Positions 16,385 through 26,294 of a DNA stretch of 64,000 nt are shown here, piece after piece. How positions within the stretch are numbered: the first letter of the stretch is position 1; each line of letters begins with the position of its first letter. The position numbers and the translations under genes were made by a program. The notes beneath the pieces were generated by a model. That model worked only from the letters and a program-made list of their open reading frames with translations. It searched no databases and was not told where the DNA came from. The stretch comes from JBAOHV01 sp037045265 (GTDB taxonomy: Bacteria > Actinomycetota > Acidimicrobiia > Acidimicrobiales > Microtrichaceae): assembly GCA_037045265.1 (NCBI GenBank), contig JBAOHV010000038.1, forward strand, positions 1 to 64,000. Direction: 5' to 3'.

Positions 16385-17214
16385 CCCTCACGCTCGCCCA
16401 GATCATGGCCAGCGCCGACATCGACCCCGCCGCCACGCTGGTGATCAGGCACGCCTACGTCCGCGAGCACGACGACGGCAGCGTCGGAATCCACGGCGAC
16501 TCCACCACGGCCGAGATCCTGGCCTACACTCGCGTGCAGTCGGCCAGCACCCGGACGTTCCCCGCGAATCCGCCCAGCACGTGGATCGTGTTTCTCCCCG
16601 AGGGCGGCGACCGCGCCCGACTGTGGGCCGTGCTGACCAACCACGGCGAGGTCGCCCACGACGGCCAACTACGGACCTTCGACCTAGAGCCGACCGAACT
16701 ACTGGCCGACCTGCGCCACCGCTTGGTGATCGGCTGGCGATCACCGCGGACCTGGCGCCTCAACGCGACCACCGCGGCCGGCTATCCGGTGATGGAGATC
16801 GCCGACGCCCAGCCCGTCCGGTTCCCTGGCTTCGACGCCCTCACCCTGGACTACCCCCAACTGCAGGCCGTGATCCGGGAGCACCGGTACGCGGCCTGGC
16901 GCACCGCCCTGTCATCGGTGATCGGCATCTACCTGATCACCGACACCCGCGACGGACGTCAGTACGTCGGCAAGGCCGACGGCGCCGAGACCATCTTGCA
17001 GCGGTGGGCCGCCTACGCCACCAACGGCCACGGCGGCAACGTCGAACTACGCAACCTGAACCCGGCCACGTTCCGACTCTCGGTCCTGCGGGTATTCGAC
17101 CCGGCCACGCCCACCGCAGAGATCGACGCCGCGGAAAGTCACTACAAGCACGCCCTCGACTCACGCCGGCACGGTCTCAACCGCATACAAGTTCTCCGTC
17201 CTCACCGGGCCTGA
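16381..17214 (+). CDS. GIY-YIG nuclease with N-terminal DUF-type domain
   Basis: A 277-residue protein, start ATG 16381 overlapping the previous stop. Residues 1-175 form a beta-rich domain of unknown role (PSTWIVFLPEGGDRARLWAV and FDALTLDYPQLQAVIRE). Residues 180-270 are a GIY-YIG nuclease: SSVIGIYLITDTRDGRQYVG, KADGAETILQRWAAYATNGH, and the Glu region TPTAEIDAAESHYKHALDS. Such N-terminal-domain/GIY-YIG proteins are common in restriction and defence islands. The last eight or so residues (QVLRPHRA) do not fit the family's usual ending and overlap sequence belonging to the truncated glycosyltransferase, so the natural end was probably lost at the junction. Confidence 0.8.
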   Translation: MTLTLAQIMASADIDPAATLVIRHAYVREHDDGSVGIHGDSTTAEILAYTRVQSASTRTFPANPPSTWIVFLPEGGDRARLWAVLTNHGEVAHDGQLRTFDLEPTELLADLRHRLVIGWRSPRTWRLNATTAAGYPVMEIADAQPVRFPGFDALTLDYPQLQAVIREHRYAAWRTALSSVIGIYLITDTRDGRQYVGKADGAETILQRWAAYATNGHGGNVELRNLNPATFRLSVLRVFDPATPTAEIDAAESHYKHALDSRRHGLNRIQVLRPHRA

Positions 17215-18259
17215 TGAGGGATCGAACGACGTCGATGTCACCGGCGACCATCGGTCGACCCGCTGCCCACGCCTCAACGGTCGTGATGCCGAACGACTCC
17301 TCCCGCGACGGAGACGCAACCACGTCACAGGCTTCATAGAGCAGGCTGCTTCTCTGCTTCGTCGAACGCCCCGAGGTACACGAGGCGGTCACCGGCCACT
17401 GTGGCGCGTCTGCTCCAGCAACTCGTCGAACGCGCTCCAGCCGGCCCTACCGCCGGCGAGCAGGAGGTTGACCTCGGGATGCCGTTCCCACAGCAACTCC
17501 ATGGCCTTGCAAGAGCGTGCGCGATTCCCTTGTAGCCGGCCATCCTCCCGATGTACCCCACGGTCAGACGCTCGGGCAGCCCGTAGCTGGGAGCGCGCCG
17601 ATGTCGGCGACGCCACTCAGTCCCGTCCCCGCACCTCACAGCCTGGAGGGATCAGCCTCGCACGCCTTCGCCCATCGACGCCGTTCGCAACCAACCAGCG
17701 GCGTTCGAACTCGGTGAGGCCGACAACACAGGCTGCACGCCGTAGGGCCCGGAGCACCGACGGCCTCGGATCCGAGGCGCTCAGATGCAACAGCGGCAGG
17801 TACACGGCACGTTGCGTTGCCACGTCGGGTGCATGAGATCCACCATTGGGATGATCAGGTACGTGAGCCGCCACTCCCACCACGACGTCATCGTCTCTCG
17901 CTGCTCTCCTGATCTCCAGCGCCAGACCAAGCCCGATCGGGCCCGCAGCGAGTGGAGCGGTCCAGGCCAGGATGACGACGAGCACGCAAGCGGCCCAGCA
18001 ACCTTCCGCAGCGATCCGGACAACTCGGTGAGCGCGTCTGTGCAACCGGACGGCGCTTCACCATGACGCCGTTCAGAGCGCTCGTCCCCTACCGAGGTGA
18101 TTCCGGGGTCTCGCGCGGACCGGGCGACAGCACAGCATCGGTCGTCACGACAGTCACCGAGTGACCGAGCCCAGCGAGACCCTCGGCAATGTGCTGCACC
18201 AGCACCTGGGAACCCCCGAGCGACGGTGCGTAGTTGGCAACGACGAAGGTGACCCTCAC
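17177..18259 (-). CDS. Family 4 glycosyltransferase, 3'-truncated and frameshifted
   Basis: N-terminus VRVTFVVANYAPSLGGSQVL (GTG 18259) is the GT4 nucleotide-fold entry. Later pieces are RAARDDDVVVGVAAHVPDH, VGLTEFERRWLVANGV, VGYIGRMAGYKGI, the catalytic SREESFGITTVEAWAAGRP (EX7E-type motif) and GEDGELV. GT4 enzymes transfer sugars from nucleotide donors at the membrane during capsule or exopolysaccharide synthesis. At least three frame changes are needed. The sequence stops two codons after GEDGELV at 17177, about 50 residues short of normal, exactly where the accessory region begins. The start overlaps the end region of the upstream dehydratase gene on the same strand, so both belong to one operon. 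Confidence 0.75.
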
Positions 18260-18344
18260 CGACGACCCGCGCCGACCGTCCAGTCCGCTGGTGGTAGTCC
18301 GGCGGCTCGATCCACTATCCATCCGGGCAAAGAATGCCAGGTCA

Positions 18345-20165
18345 TCAAGGCGTATGATCAATCAGTCCACTGCAACGGCGTGCGAGGCTCCGCAGATCGA
18401 GTGTCATCTGCCGCTCGGCGGGGTCCGCCTCGGCGGCCACCTCCGGGCTCATCGCCGGCACGTCGACCCAGCAGATCAGCGGGTGCTCGGACATCGTCGG
18501 CCTGCTCGTCGGGTGAGAACAGCACCTCGTGCAGCTTCTCGCCGGGCCGCAGCCCGGTGTAGACGATCTCGATCCGCTTGCCGGACTCGTTGACCAGGCG
18601 ATCGGGCCAGGTCCGAGATCTTGACCGGCTCGCCCATGTCGAGCACCAGCACCTTGCCGTCGTGCGAGTCGAGCGCGCCGGCCTGGATCACCAGCTCGCA
18701 CGCCTCGGGGATCGTCATGAAGAAGCGGGTCACCTCGGGGTGGGTGACCGTGACCGGACCGCCCTGCGCGATCTGCTCACGGAACAGCGGCAGGACCGAG
18801 CCGCGGCTGCCGAGCACGTTGCCGAACCGCACGCTCAGGTAGGTGCCGTCCTGGGTCTTGCCGGCGAACGACGTGAGCTGCTCGGCGATGCGCTTGGTGC
18901 GCCCGAGCACCGAGCGTGGCATCCGCCGCCTTGTCGGTCGAGATGTTGACGAACCGCTCGACGTCGAACTTGCCGGCGACGTCGAGCAGGTTCTGGGTGC
19001 CCCACACGTTGGTCTTCCAGCCCTCGTCCGGGTGCATCTCGAGCAGCGGCAGGTGCTTGAGCGCCGCGGCGTGGAACACGACCTCGGGGCGGTGCTCGTC
19101 GAACACCTCGGCCATGCGGTCCGCGTCACGGATGCAGGCGACGACCAGGTCGCGGCTGTCGAGCAGGCCACGGCCCTCGATCGACAGCTGCACGGCCTGC
19201 AGCGCCGACTCGTCACGGTCGAGCATGACCAGCGACGCCGGGCGCGAAACGGTGGATCTGGCGGCACAGCTCGGAGCCGATCGAACCGCCGGCGCCGGTC
19301 ACCAGCACCCGCTTGCCGGTCAGGTAGCCGGCGACGGAGTCGATGTCCAGGCTCAGCTCACGTCGGCCCAGCAGGTCGGCCTCGGTCAGCGGACGGATGT
19401 CGGCCACGCTCACACCGCCGCCGAGCAGCTCGCCGACCGGCGGCAGGATCAACGTCGTCGAGCCCGAGCGCATCGGCACGAGCGGCCACGTCACGGATCA
19501 TCTCGCCGTCCGCCGAGGGGATGGCGATCACCAGCGTCGAAGCACCGGTGCGCTCCGACCACGGCCTTGAGCTGTGTGCGATCACCCATCACCGGCACAC
19601 CCTTGACCCGCAGCTTCCGCAGCCCCGGGTTGTCGTCGATGATCGCGACCGGGTCGAACGGCCCGGACTTGAGCATCGCTGTCACGATCTGCAGACCGCC
19701 CTCGCCCGCACCCATGACGATGATCGGCTCACGCCCGTCGTTGTGGGCGCGGGTCCAACGCTCGAGCAGCATGCGCCACACGAGGCGACCGCCGCACATG
19801 ACCGCCAAAGCCAGGAAGCCGGCGACGATCGACGCGCTGACCGGCACCGCGTGGTCGAGCACCGGCGACACGTTGAGCACGGTCGACGATTGCTGTGACA
19901 GCAACCGTGGCACGCACGGTCGCTGAGCATCTCCTCGAAGGTGCCGTAACGCCAACGGTGCACGTACAGGCCCGAGGCGGCTGCCGATCCCGACCTGCAG
20001 CACTGCGGCGACCCCTGCCGATCAGCAACACGCCGCCGATGTCGACCTGGGACATCTGCATCTCGAAGCGCAGGAACGTCGCCAACCACATGCCGCGACC
20101 AGCCATGCGGTCGAATCGAAAGCCGCCTGAAGCGCGAAGCGGTACCGCGGAAAATGTTGTGTCAT
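18345..20165 (-). CDS. FlaA1/CapD-type membrane nucleoside-sugar dehydratase (frameshifted)
   Basis: About 606 residues from ATG 20165 (MTQHFPRYRFALQAA). N-terminal membrane segments (TAWLVAAWLATFLRF; STVLNVSPVLDHAVPVSASI; FLALAVMCGG) are followed by a first nucleotide fold (PIIVMGAGEGGLQIVTAML) and then the extended SDR domain: KRVLVTGAGGSIGSELCRQI, HAAALKHLPLLE, NISTDKAAD and YLSVRFGNVLGSRGSVLP, ending EHPLICWVDVPAMSP. The family converts UDP-GlcNAc to a 4-keto-6-deoxy sugar for surface glycans. At least four single-base frame changes occur; total length still equals a multiple of three. The 289-bp gap to the divergent dehydrogenase gene likely holds both promoters. Confidence 0.85.
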
Positions 20166-20454
20166 GTCAACTCGTCCCAGCGGCCTGCCGGCCAAGCTGG
20201 CGCCGCTCCCGCGAGCGGCGCCCCAGCGAATCTGTCTGCGAAATTAGAACATCGTTCAGATCGAACGACAAGAGGGCCGTGACCGATCTTCAGTGGGTGA
20301 TCTCGCCCACCACTACCCAGTAGGAGCCCGAGATCACCCAGGGTCAGTGAGTCGCCACCGATCGAGGGGTCCGGTTGACTCCATACCGAACACCGCTCAA
20401 ACTCGTCCGGTCGCTCGAACGCAGGGGCACTAGCCAGGAACGGGGCAAGAAACG

Positions 20455-21746
20455 GTGAGTGAGCACGCAAGGCGAGCTGTGGTGATCGGGCAGGGCTACG
20501 TCGGGCTGCCCGTCGCCGGTCCGAGCGGTGCTCGCCGGCTACGACGTGATCGGCTTCGAGGTCGACCCGGCCAAGGTCGAGGCGCTCAACGCCGGGCGGT
20601 CCCACGTCGAGGACATCACCGCCGAGGCAGCTGCGCCGACGTCGCTCGCCACCGGCCGCTACCGGGCCACCGCATGACCCGGCCGACCTGGCCGGGTTCG
20701 ACGTCGCCGTCATCTCGGTGCCCACCCCGATGGGCGAAGGCGTGCCGGACCTGTCCTACATCGAGTCCGCGGCGGCGCACCCTGGCGCCGCACGTGACGC
20801 CCGGCGCGACGGTGATCCTGGAGTCGACGACCTATCCCGGGCACGACCGAGGAGCTCGTCGCCCCGATCCTGGAGGCCGGCTCCGGGCTTGCGGGCCGGC
20901 GCCGACTTCCACCTGGGCTACAGCCCCGAGCGCATCGACCCCGGCAACGCCGACCTGGCGCCTGGAGAACACGCCCAAGGTCGTCTCCGGCGTCGACGCC
21001 GCCTCGCTCGCCGCGGTGCAGGGCTTCTTCGACGACATCGTCGAGACCACCGTTGCCGGTGTCGCGGCACCCGAGAGGCCGAGCTGACCAAGCTGCTCGA
21101 GAACACGTTCCGCCACGTCAACATCGCCCTGGTCAACGAGCTGGCGATGTTCGCCCGCGACCTGGGCATCGACGTGTGGGAGGCGATCGACGCCGCCTCG
21201 ACCAAGCCGTTCGGCTACATGCGCTTCACCCCCGGCCCCGGAGTCGGCGGCCACTGCCTGCCGATCGACCCGTCGTACCTGTCGTGGCAGGTCGAACGCT
21301 CGCTCGGCCAGACGTTCCGGTTCGTCGAGCTGGCCAACGACGTCAACGAGCACATGCCCGACTACGTCGTGCGCCGCGTGCAGGCGCTGCTCAACGACCA
21401 GCGCAAGGCGGTGCAAGGGCTCGACCGGTGCTCGTGTACGGACTGGCCTACAAGGCCAACACCTCGCGACGCCCGTGAGACGCCGTCGCGGCCGATCGTC
21501 GACCAGCTGCTGCGGCTTGGGCGCCGAGGTGCGCGCTGGTCGACCCGCACGTGGCCGGCCGCGCAGTTCCCCGACGAGGCGACAGCCGTGTCGACGGCTC
21601 CGCCGATGACCTGGCCGACGCCGACCTGGTGCTCTACCTGGTCGACCACGACGACTTCGACCGCGACGGCGATCGCGGCGTCGGGGGTCCCGGTGCTCGA
21701 CTGCCGCCGGGCGCTGTCAGGTGACTCGGATGTCCAGCACCTGTGA
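20455..21746 (+). CDS. UDP-sugar 6-dehydrogenase (UDP-GlcNAc/ManNAc type), frameshifted
   Basis: Starts GTG 20455 (VSEHARRAVVIGQGYVGLPV), with the Rossmann loop GQGYVGLP. Further motifs are VISVPTPMGEGVPDL, the substrate-binding FTPGPGVGGHCLPIDP with the catalytic Cys at about residue 270, and the C-terminal VYGLAYKANT. It oxidises a UDP-hexose(amine) to the uronate for polysaccharide synthesis. At least seven single-base frame changes are needed; in the first (GTCGCCGGTCCGAGCG) removal of one G restores LPVAVRAVLAGYD. GVGGHCLPIDP fits the WecC/WbpA branch rather than UDP-glucose dehydrogenase, but the substrate is not proven. Confidence 0.85.
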
Positions 21747-22142
21747 ACGCCTGCTGAAGGTTCGGGCGTAGCCGCATCTGCCCGGCCGTCGCTCCGGTGC
21801 GCCAAGTTCTCGGCCACCACCCATTCCGCGCGCCCGACCCGACCCCGAACCCCGACCTCCGACCTCCAGAAGCCTTCTCGGCACGTTTCCCGACCCCAGT
21901 CGCCTTCTCGGCACGTTCTCGGGTCGATTATCGACCCGAAACGTGCCGAGTTCGGGCGGGGAGGCCGAGTATGGGCGGGGCGGGGAGGCCGAGTTCGGGC
22001 GGGGAGGCCGAGCTCGGGCGGGGGCGTCGGGCGTAGGCCGAGTACGGGCGGGGTGGGCGTGCCGAGTACGGGCAGGGCGGGGCGGGTCCCCCGAGCGCCA
22101 GGCGGCCCGGGGCAGGGCCGCCTGGCTTGGGGTTTGGGGGGG
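21747..22142. repeat. Intergenic repeat cluster with palindrome, family A copy 1
   Basis: No gene. The stretch holds several CTCGGCACG units converging on a 40-bp palindrome at 21909-21948 (arms CGGCACGTTCTCGGGTCGA and its near complement, centre TTA), followed by tandem GAGGCCGAGTWYGGGCGGG units to about 22075. The palindrome core is shared with 26930-26968 and 28146-28184. Confidence 0.75.
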
Positions 22143-23024
22143 TTACTGGAGGCGGGTGCCCCAGTTCTGGCTGGACGAGCCGTTGCAGGCGCCCAGTCGT
22201 AGCTGCCCTCCGGCGGTGTCGGCCGACTGGAGGCACAGCCCGGCCACGTCGTTGATCAGCTGCGTTCCCGACACACGCCAGCGCTGGTTGGGCTGGCCGT
22301 GGCAGTCATACAGGATCACCGCGGCTCCCGTGGCGCCGGTTCCGGCGTCGAGGCACTTGCCGTGGTCGCCTGCGTCGATGCGGGAGATCACCAGCCCTCC
22401 CGGGTCCAGGCGCCACCCCTGACCGGTGGCCGCATACGACTCGCAGGTCACGTCACGGACGACCGCTCCGTTCGAGGAGCTGTTGTCGGTCACCTCGGCG
22501 CACCGGTTGGTCGGTGCGTTGCGGAGCTGGCTCCACGCCCACGGAGTGGCCGGTTCGACGGCGATGCGCTGAGCCGGGTCCGAAGGATCGCACGCCACCA
22601 GGTTCATCAACGCGCGCCGGCAACTGGTCGTTGTTCTTCACCGCCAGACAGGTGTTGCGGTAGGTGTTGACGAGCTGGGTGCCCGTCCACTCCCGATCGC
22701 TGCCACGGCACGTCGGCGCAGTTCCAGATCAGCACCTCGGCACCGGCGTTACCGCCGTTGCCGTCAAGGCAACGGTCACTGCCCCGGTTGACCACGAAGC
22801 CCTGGGGATCCAGGAACCAGCCCTGATCCGGAGCGTTGGTGCACATCCAGCTGTTCAGCCTGGTGCCGTTGTCGGTGTCGGCGTCCATGACCCCGGCGCA
22901 CCGGTCCATGGCGGTGTTGCGGATCCGCTGGTAGTTCCCCGGGGCAAGCGGCTCGAGCGTCCATTAGCGATTCGAGCAGTGCGCTGCCCGCCTGGCCGTG
23001 GACGTGTGAGCCCCTCTGAAGCAT
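22143..23024 (-). pseudogene. Ricin-type beta-trefoil lectin protein, disrupted
   Basis: Two ricin-B-type repeats are readable: PGNYQRIRNTAMDRCAGVMD, TNAPDQGWFLDPQGFVVNR and DRCLDGNGGNAGAEVLIWNC in the first half; CLDAGTGATGAAVILYDCHG, QPNQRWRVSGTQLINDVAG, CLQSADTAGG and SSSQNWGT in the second. The Q-x-W motifs mark carbohydrate-binding lobes. A stop or indel near 22965 and a frameshift near 22615 interrupt the frame. From ATG 23024 the N-terminus (MLQRGSHVHGQAG) has no signal peptide, unlike most secreted lectins, so this looks like a decayed remnant or a gene that lost its secretion signal and catalytic partner domain. Confidence 0.7.
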
Positions 23025-23142
23025 GTTCAGGAGAATACACCGAACTCGGTTCACAATTAAGGGCGGGATTTTCCGGCTCTCCTGCTCGGTACGCTGGCAT
23101 GACCGTGGCCGCAGTCCCGCGCCACACTGCGAGAGGCGCTAC

Positions 23143-24098
23143 ATGAAGGTCGTGGTCACCGGCGGAGCCGGGTTCATCGGAGCCAACCTGTGCAGGCACG
23201 CTGGCGGCACATGACGCCGTCGAGCGAGGTCGTCGCGTTCGACGACCTCTCCACCGGGTTCCGCTCGAACCTCGACGGCGTCGACGCGACCCTCGTCGAA
23301 GGCGACGATCCTCGACCGCGACGCCATCGACGCAGCTGTCGACGGTGCCGCCGCGGTCGTGCACCTCGGCGCACGACCCTCGGTCCCCCGCTCGATCGCC
23401 GATCCCGGTCGCGTCGCACGACGCCAACGCCACCGGCACGCTCAACGTGCTCGAGGCCGCCCGCACGCGCCGGCGACGCACATGTGATCGTCGCCTCGTC
23501 GTCGTCGGTCTACGGCTCCAACCCGATCCTGCCCAAGCACGAGGACCTGGCCACCCGCCCGATGAGCCCCTACGCGGCATCGAAGCTGGCCACCGAGTCC
23601 TACGCGCTGGCCTGGCAGCGCAGCTACGGCATGCCGACGCTCGCGTTCCGGTTCTTCAACGTGTTCGGCCCGCTGCAGGCCGCCGGCCACGCCTACGCAG
23701 CCGTGGTCCCGGCGTTCGTCGACGCGGCGCTGCGCGGGCGAGCCGCTGCAGGTGCACGGCGACGGCACCCAGTCGCGTGACTTCACCTACGTCGACACCG
23801 TCTGCGCGGTGATCACCGACGCCGTCGTGCGCCGGGTGTCGAGCCCGGACCCGGTGAACCTCGCCTTCGGCTCGCGCACCAACCTGCTCGAGGTCATCGC
23901 GCTGCTCGAGGAACTGCTCGGGCCACCCCGTCGAGGTCGAGCACACCGCGCCGCGGGTCGGCGACGTGCCGCACTCGCAGGCGGCGAACGATCGACTGCA
24001 TGGCACTGTTCCCCGACGTCGAGCCGGTCGACCTGCGCACCGGGCTGACTGCGACGATCGACTGGTTCCGCTCGAACTCAACCACTCCCCAGGTCTGA
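23143..24098 (+). CDS. NAD-dependent SDR epimerase, UDP-glucose 4-epimerase-like (frameshifted)
   Basis: ATG 23143 begins MKVVVTGGAGFIGANLCR with the extended-SDR nucleotide loop. Further on are VVHLGARPSVPRSI, VASSSSVYGSNPILP, the catalytic YAASKLATE (Tyr/Lys pair), FRFFNVFGPLQAAGH, VHGDGTQSRDFTYVDTV, and an end TIDWFRSNSTTPQV at 24098. Such enzymes epimerise UDP-hexoses (Glc/Gal or GlcNAc/GalNAc) for glycan synthesis. About five single-base frame changes are needed, in the same style as its neighbours. It is convergent with the membrane protein gene that follows after 7 bases. Confidence 0.85.
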
Positions 24099-24105
24099 GC
24101 CGCGA

Positions 24106-24866
24106 TCACTCCAGCGCGCGCTCACCGTCGCGCTGATCGCCGCCAACAGGGCCAGGCTCACCGCCGCGGCGACCCACGCGGGCAGGTAGCGACCAGCGCA
24201 TCACCGCGCGGGGTACGACCAACACGACCACCACGTGGGCCGACGCGAGGGTCCACCAGGCGCGCCCGGCGAGCGGCCGACCGAAGCCGAGCACCAGTGG
24301 TGCAACCGCGACCGCCCCGACGGCACAGACCGAGGCCAGCGCCGATCCCCAGCCGGCCGAGCCGACCCACACCGACCCGACCAACGCGACGACCAAGGCC
24401 GCTGTTCCCACACGCCCGATCGGACTGCCGAGCGTGCCGTGGCCGAGCGTGCGTGGCCGAGCGTGGCGTGGCCGAGCGTGCCGTGGCCGAGCGTGCGGCC
24501 GAGCGCCTGTGTGAGCACGACCGGGGCGAGCACTGCTGCGACGGCCAGCGGAGCCTCGGTGTCGGGCACCGCCGCCCAGATCCCCACCGCGCCGACCGCG
24601 GCGAGCGCGCCGGCCCACGACCCTAAGGGGTGCTGGTAGTCGGGCCTGGCGTCGTCGGCCGGCACGACCAGCACGGCCGCGGCGAGCCACCACGGCCACG
24701 CTCGCGGGCTCCCCCACCCCCCGACCATCGCCGCAACCAGCCCTGCCACCGCCAACGCCCGACGGGACACGCCCTGGGGCGCCCACCGTGTCAAGAGCGA
24801 GACGACCAGTCCGAGGCCGAAAGCAAGGGCCCCGAATGCCAAGTGGTATCGATCGACCCAGTTCAT
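24106..24866 (-). CDS. Polytopic membrane protein with a GHGTLGHA repeat (frameshifted)
   Basis: Starts MNWVDRYHLAFGALAFGLGL (ATG 24866). Hydrophobic segments include ALAFGLGLVVSLLTRWA, ALAVAGLVAAMVGGW, WPWWLAAAVLVVPAD, WAGALAAVGAVGIWAAV and, after a frameshift near 24420, AALVVALVGSVWVGSAG, LASVCAVGAVAVAPLVLGF and LASAHVVVVLVVPRAV: about seven membrane spans in 250 residues. A tandem repeat (GHGTLGHATLGHA) interrupts the middle and probably forms an extended loop or is an insertion. No family recognised; its place in the exopolysaccharide locus suggests a role in surface glycan synthesis or export. Confidence 0.55.
24428..24507. repeat. Tandem GTGGCCGAGCGT repeat inside a membrane protein gene
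   Basis: About six degenerate copies of a 12-15 base unit (GTGGCCGAGCGTGCC) in a row. The unit shares GCCGAG and GTGCC with the intergenic family A repeats, suggesting a repeat that entered a coding region. Confidence 0.65.
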
Positions 24867-24972
24867 GGGCCCGCCGGCTCCCGGTGCACCCGCACAGCTC
24901 AGCAGGCGGACATGCCCGACCGCCACCGAACCCAGAACCCGTCTCCGCCTGGACTCGGTACGCTCATCCGTC

Positions 24973-25660
24973 GTGGAACATGAGCGTCCGTACCGAGGCA
25001 AGCGACTCGTCGACCTGAGCGTCCTGGCGTTCGTCGCGGTACCGGCGCTGGTGGTCGGTGCGCTCTGCGCCGCAGCGGTCCGGCTGACGTCGCCCGGCCC
25101 GGTGTTCTTCCGCCAGGAGCGGGTCGGCATGGGGGGCCGGCCGTTCATGGTCTGGAAGTTCCGCACCATGGTGCACGGCGACAACCCGATGATGCCCGAC
25201 CCTGATCGCATCACCCGGGTCGGCGCCGTCCTGCGTCGCCTGTCGCTCGACGAGCTGCCCCAGTTGCTGAACGTCGCCACGGGCGAGATGAGCATCGTCG
25301 GTCCGCGCCCGACGCTCGCCTACCAGGTCGAACGCTACGACGACCATCAGCGTCGCCGCCTTGCGGTACGACCGGGGCTGACGGGGCTGGCGCAGGTCAA
25401 CGGCCGCAACTCGTTGCCGTGGTCCGAGCGCATCGACCTGGACGTCACCTACGTCGGGACCCAGTCCCCGATCGAGGATCTCCGACTGATCGCCCGGACC
25501 GTGTCGACGATCCTGACCGGTGACGGGGTCGAGGGGCACCCCACCGACGATCCGCTCGCCGTCGTCGACGATGGGCGCGCGGGTCGACGGGGTCGACGGT
25601 GTCAGCGGGACCGATGGGTCGCGGGTCGACGAGGTCGGCAGCATGGGCGACCGAGGATGA
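24973..25660 (+). CDS. Initiating sugar-1-phosphate transferase (bacterial sugar transferase)
   Basis: GTG 24973 (VEHERPYRGKRLVDLSVLAF) gives a protein of about 229 residues with one N-terminal membrane segment (LAFVAVPALVVGALCAAAV) and the PglC/WcaJ catalytic core: SPGPVFFRQERVGMGGRPF, MVWKFRTMVHGDN, LRRLSLDELPQLLNV, MSIVGPRPTL and RPGLTGLAQVNGR. It transfers a sugar-1-phosphate from UDP-sugar to undecaprenyl phosphate, the first step of repeat-unit assembly. The open frame runs on into the next gene; a frameshift near 25570 gives the more natural tail (VDGVDGVSGTDG) ending at 25660, where TGA overlaps the next ATG. It is the short, PglC-sized form. Confidence 0.85.
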
Positions 25661-26294
25661 CGACCGATCTCGTCATCGTCGGCGCCGGAGGCCACGGCCG
25701 CGAGCTGTTCGACACGATCGCCGCGATCAACTCGGTCGAACCGACCTGGAACGTGCTGGGCTTCGCCGACGACGACCCACAGCACGACGACCGGACTCGA
25801 CACGTCTCGACACGGAGGTGCTGGGCGACGTCGACTGGCTCGAGCAGGCTGCACACCCGTTCGCGCTCGGCATCGGGACTGCGTCGGTACGCCGGGCGCT
25901 ATCGCTCCGACTCACGTCGGCGGGCTCCGCACCCCGTCGTTTCGTGCACCCCGGAGCGCATCTGGGCAGCGACGTCCGGCTCGGCGACGGCGTCGTCGTA
26001 TTCGACCGTACGACGATCACCACGAACGTCGAGATCGGCGCGCACACGCACCTGAACGTGGGGTGCGCGGTGCAGCACGACACGGTCATCGGCGATTTCG
26101 TGCAGATGAGCCCGGGGGTGTTCGTCAACGGCGACTGCCTGATCGGCTCCGACGTGTTCCTCGGCACCGGCGCGATCGTCACCCGCGGGCGAACCGTCGG
26201 TGCCGGAGCTCGCATCGGTGCCGGGGCGGTCGTGCTCGACGACGTCGAACCCGGCGTCACGGTCGTCGGGGCACCGGCGCGCCCACGGCCGTGA
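25657..26294 (+). CDS. NeuD-type sugar O/N-acetyltransferase (left-handed beta-helix)
   Basis: Starts MTTDLVIVGAGGHGRELFDT, a PglD/NeuD N-terminal nucleotide-type fold, then hexapeptide repeats: FVHPGAHLGSDVRLGDGV, TTNVEIGAHTHLNVGCAVQH, DTVIGDFVQMSPGVFVNG, VFLGTGAIVTRG and GAGARIGAGAVVLDDVEPGV. The active-site His is probably in VQHDTVIGD. It would acetylate an amino or hydroxy group of a nucleotide sugar. One frameshift near 25800. The start is coupled to the sugar transferase (ATGA) and the end to the phosphatase (GTGA), so the three form a tight operon. Confidence 0.85.

Noticed and set aside
17160..17260. tRNA gene or att site at the junction
   Set aside because: No cloverleaf can be drawn and no tyrosine or serine recombinase gene is in the window; a target duplication cannot be tested without the left end.
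20165..20454. Small gene in the gap between the dehydratase and the dehydrogenase
   Set aside because: Open frames there are short, lack ribosome sites and have no recognisable content; the gap is better seen as a divergent promoter region, though I could not pick clear -10/-35 boxes.
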